64,000 bases of DNA from Xenopus tropicalis (Eukaryota > Chordata > Amphibia > Anura > Pipidae): the NCBI RefSeq assembly GCF_000004195.4, contig NC_030683.2:7698411-7762410 (forward strand), read 5' to 3'. A program made the translations under genes and the position numbers. The stretch's first letter is position 1. Each line of letters opens with the position of its first letter. This document shows positions 10,543-22,394 of this stretch, one piece after another. The notes under the pieces are model-generated. The model saw only the letters and a list, made by a program, of their open reading frames with translations. It was not told the origin of the DNA and made no database searches.

Positions 10543-13500
10543 TTAAGGTGCACCAGCTTTTGTCTCAGAGTGTTGCTGGGGGGGTGAGGGAGGTGAGAGT
10601 TGGGGGAGGGGGAGCTGGGGGGAGCTTTTCTCCCAGCTCCCCAACCCCTTCCTCCCTCCCTCTCCCACTTCCAGCTCCTCCCCCTCTAGCCTCTGTCCCC
10701 TGTATCTCTCTATACCCCTTTGTACCTTGAACAAGCTTTTCTCCACATCAGATTGTCTTGGGGTAGCGTTCTTGTCCGCTGCTTCCCGATCCTTTCTGAA
10801 GCTCAAATTTAAATAAAGGAAGCAGGTTCCTCCAATCACTGCCACTACTGTTAAAAACATTAGGGCAAATTGCATGCATTCAAAGGAAGTCTTCTCAGAA
10901 TTCGACTCCTGGATCTTAACAGATATCTGTCAGATAGAAAAGATAGAGTAATTATAACTATTCTTTATTTATAGAGTTCTGACACATTTAAAATTTCTAA
11001 AATAAATCAGAACAGATTGTACTTACATATTCAATAATAAATGGAGCACCTACGCCTGCAATCAACCGCGTCAGGAAGGCCTGTAGCTGTCCAGCGATTG
11101 TGTAGAATTTTGGCCGTATTACAGACTGGGGGGAGAGAAAAGAGTCAGTGAGGGTAGGGATTGCTTCACAAGGAACAGCACAAAGGCAGATATTACAGGA
11201 ATTGCATTACTTAGTCACTGAGGGACCAAAGGAGCCTGATAGATGACTGCCAGTGATGGCATTACATTATCATTAGCAGAACAAATCGAGGATGATATTG
11301 CCCTAGCCAGCTATGGATCATGCTATAGAGAAACAGACAAAAGTGCATGAAAAGTTCCTTACCAGCATCATATCCTCTGATAGGGCCTGGTTTAAGCTCA
11401 GGAAAACTCCACTGATAAAGAGGAATACCTGAAGGGCGAGAGAAGGGAAAATCAGATATAGAAAGCAAACAAGTCATTCCCTCCAAAAATGCCCTAAATC
11501 TGCCATTGGCTATTGTCACCCACCTACTGCTAGCCCTGTACCCTTGTCCTAAAGCCACAGCTACATACACAGTGCAAGGAAATAAACATAAACCCATGTT
11601 AGATTAAACCGATAATACTCACACATGGAAGGACAATGCCATCTTTGATGAAAAACAAAAATAAAGAGAAGATGGGTGTAAAGGCAAAGAGTCCTACGGC
11701 GCAGACCCATGGATCTGCACTGTGAGGCTCTTTGCTCAATAGCTTGCTGATTTCCATCCCTAACAGCATGCCGAGTACATCCGCTGCACATTTGATTGCT
11801 GAGTAGATCATACTAGGGGAAAGAAAGACAAGGGTGTTGAGTACAAACTGCCGACTTCTGTGTTGCACCATATTATATCTACATTCCTTGTGTATGTTCT
11901 ACTGCCAGGAAAACCATTGCTAGGTTACCAATAGCATAATATAACATAAATACATAAATACAAGTTACAAATATGTTGGGAGATTTATTAACACATATTA
12001 GTAGTATTATAATTAATAATATACAGAAGTTTTGATAAAGCCAAAGAGAGTATGAAATGAAACTTACAAGTCACTGTAGTAACTCTGAGACAAGAAAAGG
12101 GGCCATTGTTTCCCCGTCTCATTCCTGGTTCTGTCCAAGAAATCAGGAATAACTGCAAACATGCCCTCGTGAATAAAGTCCACACTAAGGGAACCTATCA
12201 TAATAAGGGCAAAGCTCCACCTGAAAGAGGAAAGGTGACATTAGTGGCACATGAATAACTTTTATTTCTCATTCATCAAAAAAATGAAAAGACATTACTT
12301 TGCAATATCAATATAAAAATAGTTTCCATAAAACTGAGCTTCTGATTATTATTGCAATGTATTTGCTTTAATGTTCCCCAATGGAAGACATTTTTATTGT
12401 CACATAAATCTGAATGCCCACCCATTCAGTGCAGACATAATACAGCTTATTCAGATATAGACAATGCGCAAATGTGTCATGGAAATTCTGTAGCTTCAAT
12501 TTATTTACTTTGGCTTCTTGTGACATTAATCATTGCAATCCCACAGAACATGAATGCTTTTGTATTTGCTAAACTAAACATGTCAGAGGGACTAGATCGT
12601 CAGCTCCTTTTGCCTAAAGATAAAGAGATACTCACGTCAGCAGAGGCTTCAAACAGGAAAAGAGGGAACATTCCACTTGAGGTTCATCATCTTCATCCTC
12701 TTCTTCCGTGTTGCCTCCAGATGGGTCCTTCATAAATACCAGTAGTAGGCTCAAACAAATGACTCCAAGGCACGGCGCTATCTGTATCCAGATAAAGACA
12801 ACTGACAGTTAGCCGACTGCATGATTAACACTGGCTGAATGTAAAAGCACAAGAACTGGCCAATGGCTGAGCAGATACTCTGCTCCCTCTAAATCTGGAC
12901 CACTTATATTACCAGAAACAGCCTAAAGGGGACTATTGTTCCTGGTGCATTTCAAAGGCCTAATGCCAGAAAAAATAATCATCTAGCCAGTTGGTCACTA
13001 TAATGCCCACGTTGAAAATTGTTTTCAGTTAGTTGCTTTTTTTTCTGAAAGTTATATTTATGTGCTGTGATATACAATACAGTATTTTATAGATGCCAGA
13101 TGAGTTATATGTCTAAATGCTAACAGATATCTTACTCTAAGCGTTATGGCGCTCAGCTGAATATATCACTTACCAGTCGTGCCACGTGCCAGGAGAATTG
13201 GTTGGCCACTAATGCTGCTATGCAGATCGCTATTAGCCTGAAGAGGAGAATGCAAAGAGTTCAGGGTTAATATAAAAGAATGAGCACAAGCAGAAGAAAA
13301 CAATATACACTCACATGTAAGACTTAGTACTTACCTGAAAAGAAAGCTACACAGCTGAGATCCAAATATGGCGAGTCTTCGATTGGACGCTGAGAACATG
13401 TGTCCAATCAGTGGTAAAGCACAGCTTAAGAAAAAATCTGCTAATATGTCCAGTAATCCTCGCAGAAGTAGGATGAGCCAGAACCACTACAAGAAAAGGG

Positions 13501-14537
13501 ACATAATCCTTATTCATTGTTTCATATTGTATCTGAATATCACAGAATATGAGCAGAAAGAAAGCTGAATATTACCTGCTTGGGTACAAAACAGAAGGTA
13601 AAAGTGAGCAGGGTCCAAAGTGTCATCCCTATACACATTATAGTCTTCTGGCTTAACCAATCTCCAAAATATCTAAAGACAGGACTTATAGCCAGAATGG
13701 TGAAGCCAAGAGCAAATACTGTAGGGGGAGAAAGAATGAGATTGTGAGACATAGCTAGTAAGAGCCAGAGATGGAACAAACAGAAAGAGAGTGCCGCAGA
13801 AGGAAATATATGGAATATTATTATATTTCCATTAATGCAGAGAGAAAGACATAGCATTATAGACAATAAAAGACACAGATATTTGAGTAACACAAGGAAA
13901 TGTGCCCTTACGTCCATCTACAAGTGCAGTCTTCTTTATATCAATGCCGTATTCTTCTTCAATTAATGGCATCACAGCTATAAATACAATAAAAGGACAA
14001 TGAAGTGAAGTTAGTAACATGGCGGTTTTACACATAGAGATAATAGTAAAACTATAAAGGACTCTGTGAAGAAGAATAGCCCCCCAGCTTATATACTGAT
14101 TACCCCCCAAAGTTTGGATCTAACATGGCAAATGGCAGTTATATAAAAATGGGTGATATTGATAGGTCCAAATGACCCATCTGAAATTAGAGCTTTGGGA
14201 AAAGCAGCAAAAGAAGAGGAAATAGTGGAAGAGCCAAAGACTATGCCGGGGCAATAAACAGATGAGAGAGAAGAAATCTGCTTTTTCTAAGGGAATTTGC
14301 TTGCTAATTGTATGCTCAGGACACAGAATACTAAAGTCGTTTAGCTGGCCTTGCCCCTTACCTTCTGTAAAATATCTATCAAACACCATGACTGCAGTTA
14401 TAATTAGCATCACCGCCCAATTCAGGATACGGGGTATTTTCGTCTTCGTTCCATTCTCTTCTTCAAGTGTTTTAATAGGTTTTGATTTAAATTTTTTAAA
14501 AATAAAAAAGTCCAAAAAATGATGGAATGTTTTAGAA
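10543..14537 (-). CDS. Spinster-family (SPNS-like) MFS transporter
   Basis: Eleven minus-strand exons join in phase: 14362-14537, 13912-13977, 13576-13718, 13335-13486, 13174-13237, 12636-12781, 12068-12220, 11623-11812, 11363-11428, 11027-11125, 10543-10926 (stop at 10543). The product is about 540 residues with repeated membrane segments. Family landmarks are VMVFDRYFTEAVMPLIEEEY (TM1), GDWLSQK at the motif-A position, AIKCAADVLGMLLGMEISKL, ADPWVCAVGL, VFLFISGVFLSLNQALSEDM, and ALMFLTVVAVIGGTCFLYLN (last TM). Spinster proteins are 12-TM lipid or lysolipid exporters at lysosomes or the plasma membrane; the substrate here is unknown. An acidic loop (EEEDEDDE) sits mid-protein. The family's GEASYS-type motif after TM4 is replaced by LADFFLS, so this is a divergent paralog. 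The first exon has no clear ATG before the first TM, so an upstream exon is likely. The final exon ends in about 80 low-complexity residues. A possible donor at TTCAAG|GTACAA would remove them. The ortholog (spns1, 2 or 3) is not decided. Confidence 0.85.
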
Positions 14538-14889
14538 CTGCAACAAATAGAGAATAAAATTAGGCTTCTGGCAAAAAATCCCTCATCTCTGTCTCATGTT
14601 CCGCGAGGGAGAACGGACAGGAAACAAAGACGCCGGTTACAAACCAAATATCTGACTAATAAAAATGTAGGCTCTGAGCTCTGACCAACAACACAACATT
14701 CCTGGCTGCCATAGGGAACCTAAAGCAACCGGGAATGTCAGAAATATAAATACAATAATATAAATTATATTACTATTAATGATAATAATAATATGAATAA
14801 TAATACTAATAGTTATTAGTCATTATAAATAATATTATAAACTAGAAAGGGAAGTTTGAGAACAAACTTCATGTTGGGTTGAAAAACAT
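14538..14889. other. Upstream of transporter exon; no gene seen
   Basis: A good minus-strand acceptor (TTGCAG) ends the first visible transporter exon at 14537, so the true first exon may lie further up. I could not identify it. An AATAAT-rich stretch follows from 14750 to 14850. Confidence 0.4.
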
Positions 14890-17745
14890 GAAGTCACTGA
14901 ATGGGCTCCGCCCACTTTCTCTGACCATGGACCACAGTTATATAGTTAAAACCACTGTGCAAAGTTTGGGGACCCTGGTTTTAATAGTGTCTGAATGGCA
15001 GCAACTTAAATTTCCCCACCGAAAGTCAACGAGTGACAACAGTGATTGGTGGTTGGTGGCTCCACCCCCTTTTTCTAACCTGGAACTGCAGTTACCCAGT
15101 GACTAACTCTGTTTAGGGACCCTAGGATTAATATTTAAAGAACGGCAGCAGTTTAAATTTAAACCAATAAAAGTCAATAGGTGAATTGGGATTGGTGGGT
15201 GTGCCCACTTCTTCTAACCTTGAGTTGAAGTCACCCAGTGACAAACAGTGGGCACCCTGGCATAAATAGTGTGAGAATGGCAGCATTTTAAATTTAAACC
15301 AATAAAATTCAATGGATGAAATCTGATTGGCTGTTAGTGGCCCAACCCACTTTTCCTATTTTTGAACTGCAGTCCCCCAGTGACCAACTTTGCAAATTTT
15401 GGGGACTCAGGCATAAAAAGTGTGAGACTGAAAGCATTTTACACTTCCCCATTGTACCATTACCATAGTAAATAGGTGAAATGTTATTGGCTGTTTATTG
15501 GCTCCGCCCACTTTTTTCTAACTTGAAATGGCAAATACCCAGTGACTAACTCTGGAAACTTTAAAGTGGACTTATCACCCAGACATAAAAAGCTGTATAA
15601 TAAAAGTCCTTTTCAAATTAAACGTGAAACCCCAAATAATTTTTTTATTACCACATCTATACCCATTATAAAAGCATTTAGAAATCCGAGCTGTCAATCA
15701 TATATTGCCTGCCCCGCCTCCATTCCTTAGGCATAGAGGTGGGGCAGATAGTTACTTTCACTTTCAATTCAGAACTTTTTAGATGTTGCTGCTCTCCTCA
15801 CATTCCCCCTCCCTCCTCACCATGTAATTGTGTAACCAGTGCATAGGCATGGGTATAAGGTCCCCCCATACTGGCACCGAAACAAGATATTGACAGAATG
15901 CAATGCCTGCTTTGATAACAGTGTCCACAAAATGGCGCCTGCCTGCTTGTTGCAATTGTGAATTCCAAGGCTGAAGAAAATAAGATTAAAATAATTTATA
16001 TAGTGTAAGTAAAGTTTATTTGCTTGACAAACACAATAGAAAACAATTTGGAATTATTTCCTAAGGTGACAGGTCCGCTTTAACAACCCTGGAATTAATA
16101 TTTAAATAATGGCAACAGTTGTAACCAATGAAATCTAATGGGTGGAAATGGATTTGCTGTTGGTGGCTCCGCCCACTTGTTCTAACCCTGAATATGTAGT
16201 CATCCAGTCACTGACTGTGCAAAGTTTGGGAACCCTGACATAAATAGTGTGAGAAAAGCAGAATTTTAAATTTAAACAAAAAAAATTCAATAGGTGAACT
16301 CTGATTGGCTGTTGGTGGCTCCTCCCACTTTTTAAAACCTAAAAATGCAGTCCCCTAGTGACCCTGGTTTTAATACTGTGAGAATGGCAGCAGGTTGAAT
16401 TTCCCCATTGAAAATCAATAGTTAAAATCTGATTGGCTATTGGTGGCTCCACCCACAACTCTGAACCGCAGTTACCAGGTGACTAGCTCTGCAAAGTTTG
16501 GAGACCTTAGTATTAATTGTTAAAGAATGGCAGCAGTTTAAATTTAAACATATCTGATTGGTTGTTGTTGGCCCCACCCACTTTTCTAAACTTGGAATAT
16601 AGTCACCTAGTGACAAACTGTGCAAAGTTTGGGGACCCTGACATTAAACATGTGAGAATGGCAGCAGTTAAAATTTCCCCACTGAAAACAATGAAAGAAA
16701 TGTGATTGGCTTTTGGCGGCCCCGCCCACTTTTTCTAACCTTGAGTACAAAGTCACCCAGTGACTGACTGTGCAAAGTTTCCGAACCCTGGCATCAAACC
16801 AATAATATTCAATAGGTGAAATCTGATTGGCTGTTAGTGGCCCCGCCCACTTTTTTCAAAACTAAAACTGCAATCCTCTAGTGACCAACTGTGAAAAGTT
16901 TGGGGACCCTGGTGTTATTACTGTGAGAATGGCAGCAGGTTGGATTTCCCCATTGAAAGTCAATAGGTAAACTCTGATTGGCTGTTGGTGGCTCCGCCCA
17001 CTTTTTCTTACCTTGAACCACAGTTACCTGGTGCCTAACCCTGCAAAGTTTGGGGACCCCGGCGTTATTACTGTGAGAATGGCAGCAGGTTGGATTTCTG
17101 CCAAGTCAATAGGTAGAATTTGATTGGCTGTTCACATCTCCGCCCACTTTTGGGCATCCAATAATCATCCTATTTTCATTCAGGCTGAGCCCATGACTGT
17201 GTGATTCAAGTTTGGGGAGTGAAGCCTCAAAGCTGTAAGATTGGCAGCAGTTTCAATTTCCCCATTAAAGTCAATGGGTACAATATGATTAGCTGTTGTT
17301 GGCCCCTCCCACTTTGCAGGGGGTTTTTTTGTTTTGTTTTTTTTTAAACCTGAATGCGTAGTCACCCAGTGACTGAGCAAAGTTTGGAAAATCTGGCATC
17401 AAACCAATAAAGATCAATAGGTGAAATTTGATTGGCTGTTGGTGGCTCCGCCCACTTTCCAAAACTTGAACTGCAGTCCCCTAGTGACCAACTGTAAAAA
17501 GTTTGGGGACCCCGACGTTATTACTGTGAGAATGGCAGCAGGTTGAATTTCCACCAAATCAATAGGTAAAAGCTGATTGGCGGTTCACAGCTCCGCCCAC
17601 TTTTGGGCATCCAATAATCATCCTATTTTCATTCAGGCTGAGCCCATGACTATGTGATTCAAGTTTGGGGGCTGTAGCCTCAAAGCTGTAAGTGTGGCAG
17701 CAGTTTGAAAATCTTCCCTGTCAAAGTCAATGGGAAAATTGGGGG
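14890..17745. repeat. Degenerate 145-bp tandem array
   Basis: Roughly 16 diverged copies, about 120-165 bp apart, each with TGATTGGCTGTTGGTGGCTC, CGCCCACTTTT, CCCAGTGACTAACT, GCAAAGTTTGGGGACCCTGG and GAGAATGGCAGCAG. Copies differ by many substitutions and small indels, so the array is old. A TTAA-flanked MITE interrupts it at 15561-16083. The last copies share a longer variant (GGGCATCCAATAATCATCC at about 17150 and 17600), a late local duplication. Confidence 0.85.
15561..16083. mobile_element. TTAA-flanked MITE inside the 145-bp array
   Basis: Left end TTAAAGTGGACTTATCACC and right end GGTGACAGGTCCGCTTTAA are inverted copies with three differences in 19. Both ends carry TTAA, the target used by Kolobok/T2- and piggyBac-type elements. 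The interior has TGTCAATCATATATTGCCTG and a short GC-rich hairpin near 15710-15750. I recognise it as one of the very common Xenopus MITE types. The array unit resumes on the far side. Confidence 0.85.
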
Positions 17746-19288
17746 GTTCGGAGCGGCGCCACAAAAAGACGGGGGGCACAATCGCTTAGAAAAGCACAAG
17801 CAACCTGCTCCGCTATAGGGCGAAGATGTGTGGGGAGTTTGGGTGTTGTACCCCTAAAACTGTAGGAGGAGTAGTGTTTAGAAAATGGGGGGCGCTAAGA
17901 ATAAGAAGAAGCCAAAGTGGAAGAAGAGTCTGTGGGTTTCAGCCCAATATAATTACACAGCGCCAATGGGCATAAGGGTTAGAGATATTATTAGTGATGG
18001 GGGAAATCATTCCCCATGGATTTGCAGTGAACTTCTGCGTTTCGCCATTGGCGAATTTTTTTGCGAAACGGGCGTCAAAATTTGCCACATCAAAAAATGA
18101 TGCGCGTGACATTCCTTTTTGACGCACAAAATTTTCACTTTTGTGAATTGAAAAGGGACAGAGTCGCTTATCCCTATATATTATGTGGCATAAAAAAACA
18201 ACAAAACTTGCGCCCTTTTGCTGCAGAAAAAACTGCATCGTTTTTTACACGTTTTTCTTCTGGTGGAACATAAAAAAACTACAGTAATTTAGTAAAATCT
18301 GATGTTTAGTGACGAGCAAATCTGTCCTGTTTTGTCAGAAAATTCGCAAATTATGTGAAAATTCGTAAAACGGTGAATTTAGTTTTACACCAAAAATATA
18401 GAAAATCTCCCACTCCATACAAATGTACATTTTATATCAAAATCCCTGCCCATTGTACCGGGTAACACAAAGGGATCAATATATGGATTCTAGCAGCTAA
18501 TCTTTCTTACCAACACGCCATCATGTCTAAACTTTAACTGAATCTGTCACTCACTCAATAAGTAGCCTTGGTTCTCTTATCAGCATTATGACATCACAAT
18601 CACTCTGATCTTCTCTTCAACCTATTGTGACATCACACACAACACTTCCTCTGTGGGTTGCCATGGATACATGCCATTGTTTCAAGTAATGCCAATGAGG
18701 AATACATGGTTTCTAGCAGCTGACAGCGCCATTTTAGCTTTCCCGCTTACACGCCATTGCCTCCCAACTCTAAATGATTGCATCAGTCACAAACTGGGAC
18801 AACCTGCCATCAACATATTGTGATAACATCACCTGTAGTATTTAAAAAAAGAAACATATTTGAAAGTGTAAATCAGTAGTAATTTATGCTAAAAAACAAT
18901 AAGTGGAAGTGGGAATAAACACCAAGGGGAACGTTTATTATATAAATATAATGCAAATAAATAATGCCAAAATAAATTGGAGACCGCAGTTTACGATCCA
19001 TGTCTTTTTCTGTGATTTTCCATATATTTATAGTGAGCTCGAGTTCATCAGCATTGTGCGTGTTGCATGAAAATGAATGGAAAAATATCACAAATGGTTG
19101 TTTTCTGTGCATTCTCAAGCAAGTGTAATAGTGACTACCGTAATTTTCAGCTTGCTCAGATACCGAGGGGGTCTTCATCAGGGGCGCGTGCATAAGAAAT
19201 ACAAAAATGTGCCCCTGACTAAGATGCCCTGGGTGGGGTAATACGCATTGGGTGTAAAATAAAGCAAGCAATATTTTTTTTTCATATA
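17746..19288. repeat. Mixed dispersed repeats, no gene
   Basis: Contains GC-rich sequence at 17746-17890, then a dispersed-repeat-like segment at 17980-18420 with the palindrome TTCGCCATTGGCGAA (18041-18055) and GACGCACAAAATTTTCAC. ORFs at 17885-18273 have no protein or splice support. The stretch 18460-19288 is unremarkable AT-rich sequence. Confidence 0.45.
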
Positions 19289-20063
19289 CAGGTATGGGAT
19301 CCCTTATCCAGAAACCTGTTATCCAGAAAGTTCCGAATTACAAATAGGCCATCTCCCATAAGACTCCATTATAAGCAAATAATTTAAATTTTTTTTAAAT
19401 GATTTCTTTTTCTCTGTTGTAATAATAAAACAGTACCTGTACTTGATCCCTACTAAGATATAATTACCCCTTACTGGGGCAGAACAGCCCTATTGGGTTT
19501 ATTTCATGGTTAAATGATTCCCTTTTCTCTGTAATAATAAAACAGTACCTGTACTTGATCCCAACTAAGATATAATTACCCCTTATTGGGGCAGAACAGT
19601 CCTATTGGGTTTATTTCATGGTTAAATGATTCCCTTTTCTCTGTAATAATAAAACAGTACCTGTACTTGATCCCAACTAAGATATAATTACCCCTTATTG
19701 GGGCAGAACAGCCCTATTGGGTTTATTTCATGGTTAAATGATTCCCTTTTCTCTGTAATAATAAAACAGTACCTGTACTTGATCCCAACTAAGATATAAT
19801 TACCCCTTATTGGGGGCAGAACAGCCCTATTGGGTTTATTTAATGGTTAAATGATTCCCTTTTCTCTGTAATAATAAAACAGTACCTGTACTTGATCCCA
19901 ACTAAGATATAATTACCCCTTATTGGGGGCAGAACAAGCCTATTGGGTTTATTAAATATTTAAATGATTTCTTAGTAGTCTTATGGAGATATAAATTACG
20001 GAAAGATCCCTTATCCGGAAAACCCCAGGTCCCGAGCATTCTGGATAACAGGTCCCATGCCTG
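19289..20063. mobile_element. TA-flanked MITE with internal 112-bp array
   Basis: Ends are CAGGTATGGGATCCCTTATC and the inverse ...GGATAACAGGTCCCATGCCTG, with TA directly outside both (19287-19288 and 20064-20065), as in Tc1/mariner-type elements. Inside, a unit of 112-113 bp (CTGTAATAATAAAACAGTAC, CTTGATCCCAACTAAGATA, ATTGGGTTTATTTCATGG) is present about five times with few differences. I recognise the ends as a very abundant Xenopus MITE family; the internal expansion is a feature of this copy. Confidence 0.85.
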
Positions 20064-20065
20064 TA

Positions 20066-21477
20066 CTGGAGTGCTCTACTCCTCTTGTTTATTAGTTATT
20101 ACATTATGGGGACTTACAGGTACCCCCTTACAATAAGCACCCTGTATTTATTGCTGTAAGATCTTGGGGTGCATTGCTTGCTAGTTACTGACCATACACT
20201 TCCCATTCTAATCAAAATGAAATAAACACTTAGAAACATATTCATCTTTTGGCAGATAATAGCAGGAGTTATTCCTGAGTAAAGCCTTACAGGCACTTTA
20301 TGATATAACCATCTTTTATCTGGGCTGATACAATCAGTTCCACCTCAGGAGATAATTCTGCTGTTTCCCCCTCCCCCCCCACGTGCAGTTTGTATGAGGG
20401 AGCAAGGGTCAGACAGTTGGGAGTACTGAGCGCTGCTGGGCATTAGGGCATCACTTACAGCCCTGCTTTGATTGGCTGCTGCAGGACAGTCCCTACGTAA
20501 AAATCAAATGTGATTGGCACTGGCAAACTGAATGTGAAGAGATATAAACACTAAGGAGCTGATTTATCCAAGAACAGGGGACCTGCTTTGACTGCTTTCA
20601 TTATACAAAAGGGCTGTTTGGGGGTCCGAGCCCCTAGGTTATTGAAAGCAATACATAGGCTGATCCTAATCAAACAAACATTGGTGGATTTAGGCCAAAA
20701 AATGGGCATTCTTGTCATATTCAAGTCGGGGGCACGTTTGAACCCTGCCCAGCACGGGGCACAGACTCTGCCATCTGTCTCTATGGCTCCTCATCCCTTA
20801 CCCCAAGGTGGTGGGATAGTGTCCCCTGCAGCCTGACCCCTGTGATATTATATCTAATTCCTTTCTGAGGGGGATGGTTAGGCTTGGGCCTAAGTTGCAA
20901 AAGGTTGGGTTACAAAGGACTGGTTTAGGGTGGGTGCGGATAATCCCACCAGAAATCTGAGTAAACAAATAGCAATTTAAATTTCAACCCCCAACAGCTG
21001 CAGATCAAGAGATTCATAATAAAACCCCAAACGACCTATATGGATTGTCTTTATCTTATGTATAATGTCACATATACAGAACCTACAGCGCCGTTACATA
21101 CAGCACAAATATAAACAAATCTCAGCAGCTGTTATGAGAAAACTAGCGGTGAGGGAATATTTCAGCGGGCAATAGATTGGTTGTGAAATTCAGCGTTTCA
21201 GCACTGGCAGTTGTTTTAGTGAATCTGCAGCTTGGCTAATGCCAGCCACATACCAAGTACCAATCCAGCCATTCAAATAGTAATAAACCATAGCAGGCAC
21301 AGCTCTCGCCATGGCATGGCGGCTAGCATGTATGGGTGCCCTTGGTTTGTGTGAGAGCTCAGGGATTCATTACAGCCGCACAGACAGCTGTTAGTAATGG
21401 CTGAATCTGGCTGGGCACCGGCAGGCAAAAGGCATCTGTGTATGGGCCTTGCTCTCTTTTATGTTTGTTTATTCTAT
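20066..21477. other. No gene seen
   Basis: An 82-codon plus-strand frame at 20588-20836 has no recognised domain or clear splice sites. The rest is ordinary intergenic-looking sequence. Confidence 0.45.
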
Positions 21478-21985
21478 ATTCATGAAATGTTTGGGGGCAT
21501 GTACCGTGTCTGTCATGAAATGTTTAGGGGCATGTACCGTGTCTGTCATGAAATGTTTAGGGGCATGTACCGTGGTTGTCATGAAATGTTTTGGGGCAAG
21601 TACTTTGTCATGAAATGTTTGGGGGCAAATATTCATTCCGTCATGAAATGCTTGGGGGCAAGTACTGCGTCTGTTATGAAATGGCACTGGGACAAGTACT
21701 GCGTCTGTCGTGAAGTGTTTGGGGACAAGTATTGTGTCCGTCATAAAATGTTTGGGGGCAAATACTGTGCCTGTCATAAAGTATTATGTCTGACATGAAA
21801 TGTTTGGGGGCAAGTACTGTGTCTGACATGAAATGTTTTGGGGCAAGTACTTTGTCATGAAATGTTTGGGGGCAAATATTCTGTCCATCATGAAATGTTT
21901 GGGGGCAAGTACTGCGTCTGTTATGACACTGGGACATGTACTGTGTCTGTCATGAAATGTTAGGGGACAAGTACAGTGTCAGTTA
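21478..21985. repeat. About 30-bp minisatellite
   Basis: Around 16 irregular copies of TCATGAAATGTTTGGGGGCA plus AGTACTGTGTCTG. Units range from about 24 to 35 bp. ORFs on both strands through the array are artefacts of the repeat. Confidence 0.9.
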
Positions 21986-22394
21986 TGAAATGGCAGGGGG
22001 GATCCAAGGGGGGAATGTGGCGCTGGGCCCAGGACTGGATCCGAGGGGGAAATGTGGTGCTGGGCAACAGTAACACAGTCTGACCCCTGCTGGCCACATT
22101 GGGAAGGCAGGGTAGGGCAGGCACTGGCCACCATTTTGACAGCACTGCCACATATAGCATTGACCGTAATGTAAAAGGGCCACCATTAGAAATAACAGGG
22201 TCCTATACTACTTCGTTAGCAGGGCCCTTGCCTCAGGGGTCCTAGGTAATTAACCGCCTGCCTAGGCTATTTAGGGGGTGGGCCCTGCCAACTAAATAGA
22301 GAATAAAAGCCCCTCAGTAGATCACAATGCCCTATTATACCCACTGCCCATCCATATTTCTCCCAGAGCAGGAACAAAGTGCCTTTAGGGCAAT
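21986..22394. other. No gene seen
   Basis: Short linker between two arrays. It holds no supported exon. Confidence 0.5.

Noticed and set aside
21397..21937. ORFs of 87-133 codons on both strands
   Set aside because: Created by the minisatellite with TCATGAAATGTTTGGGGGCA.
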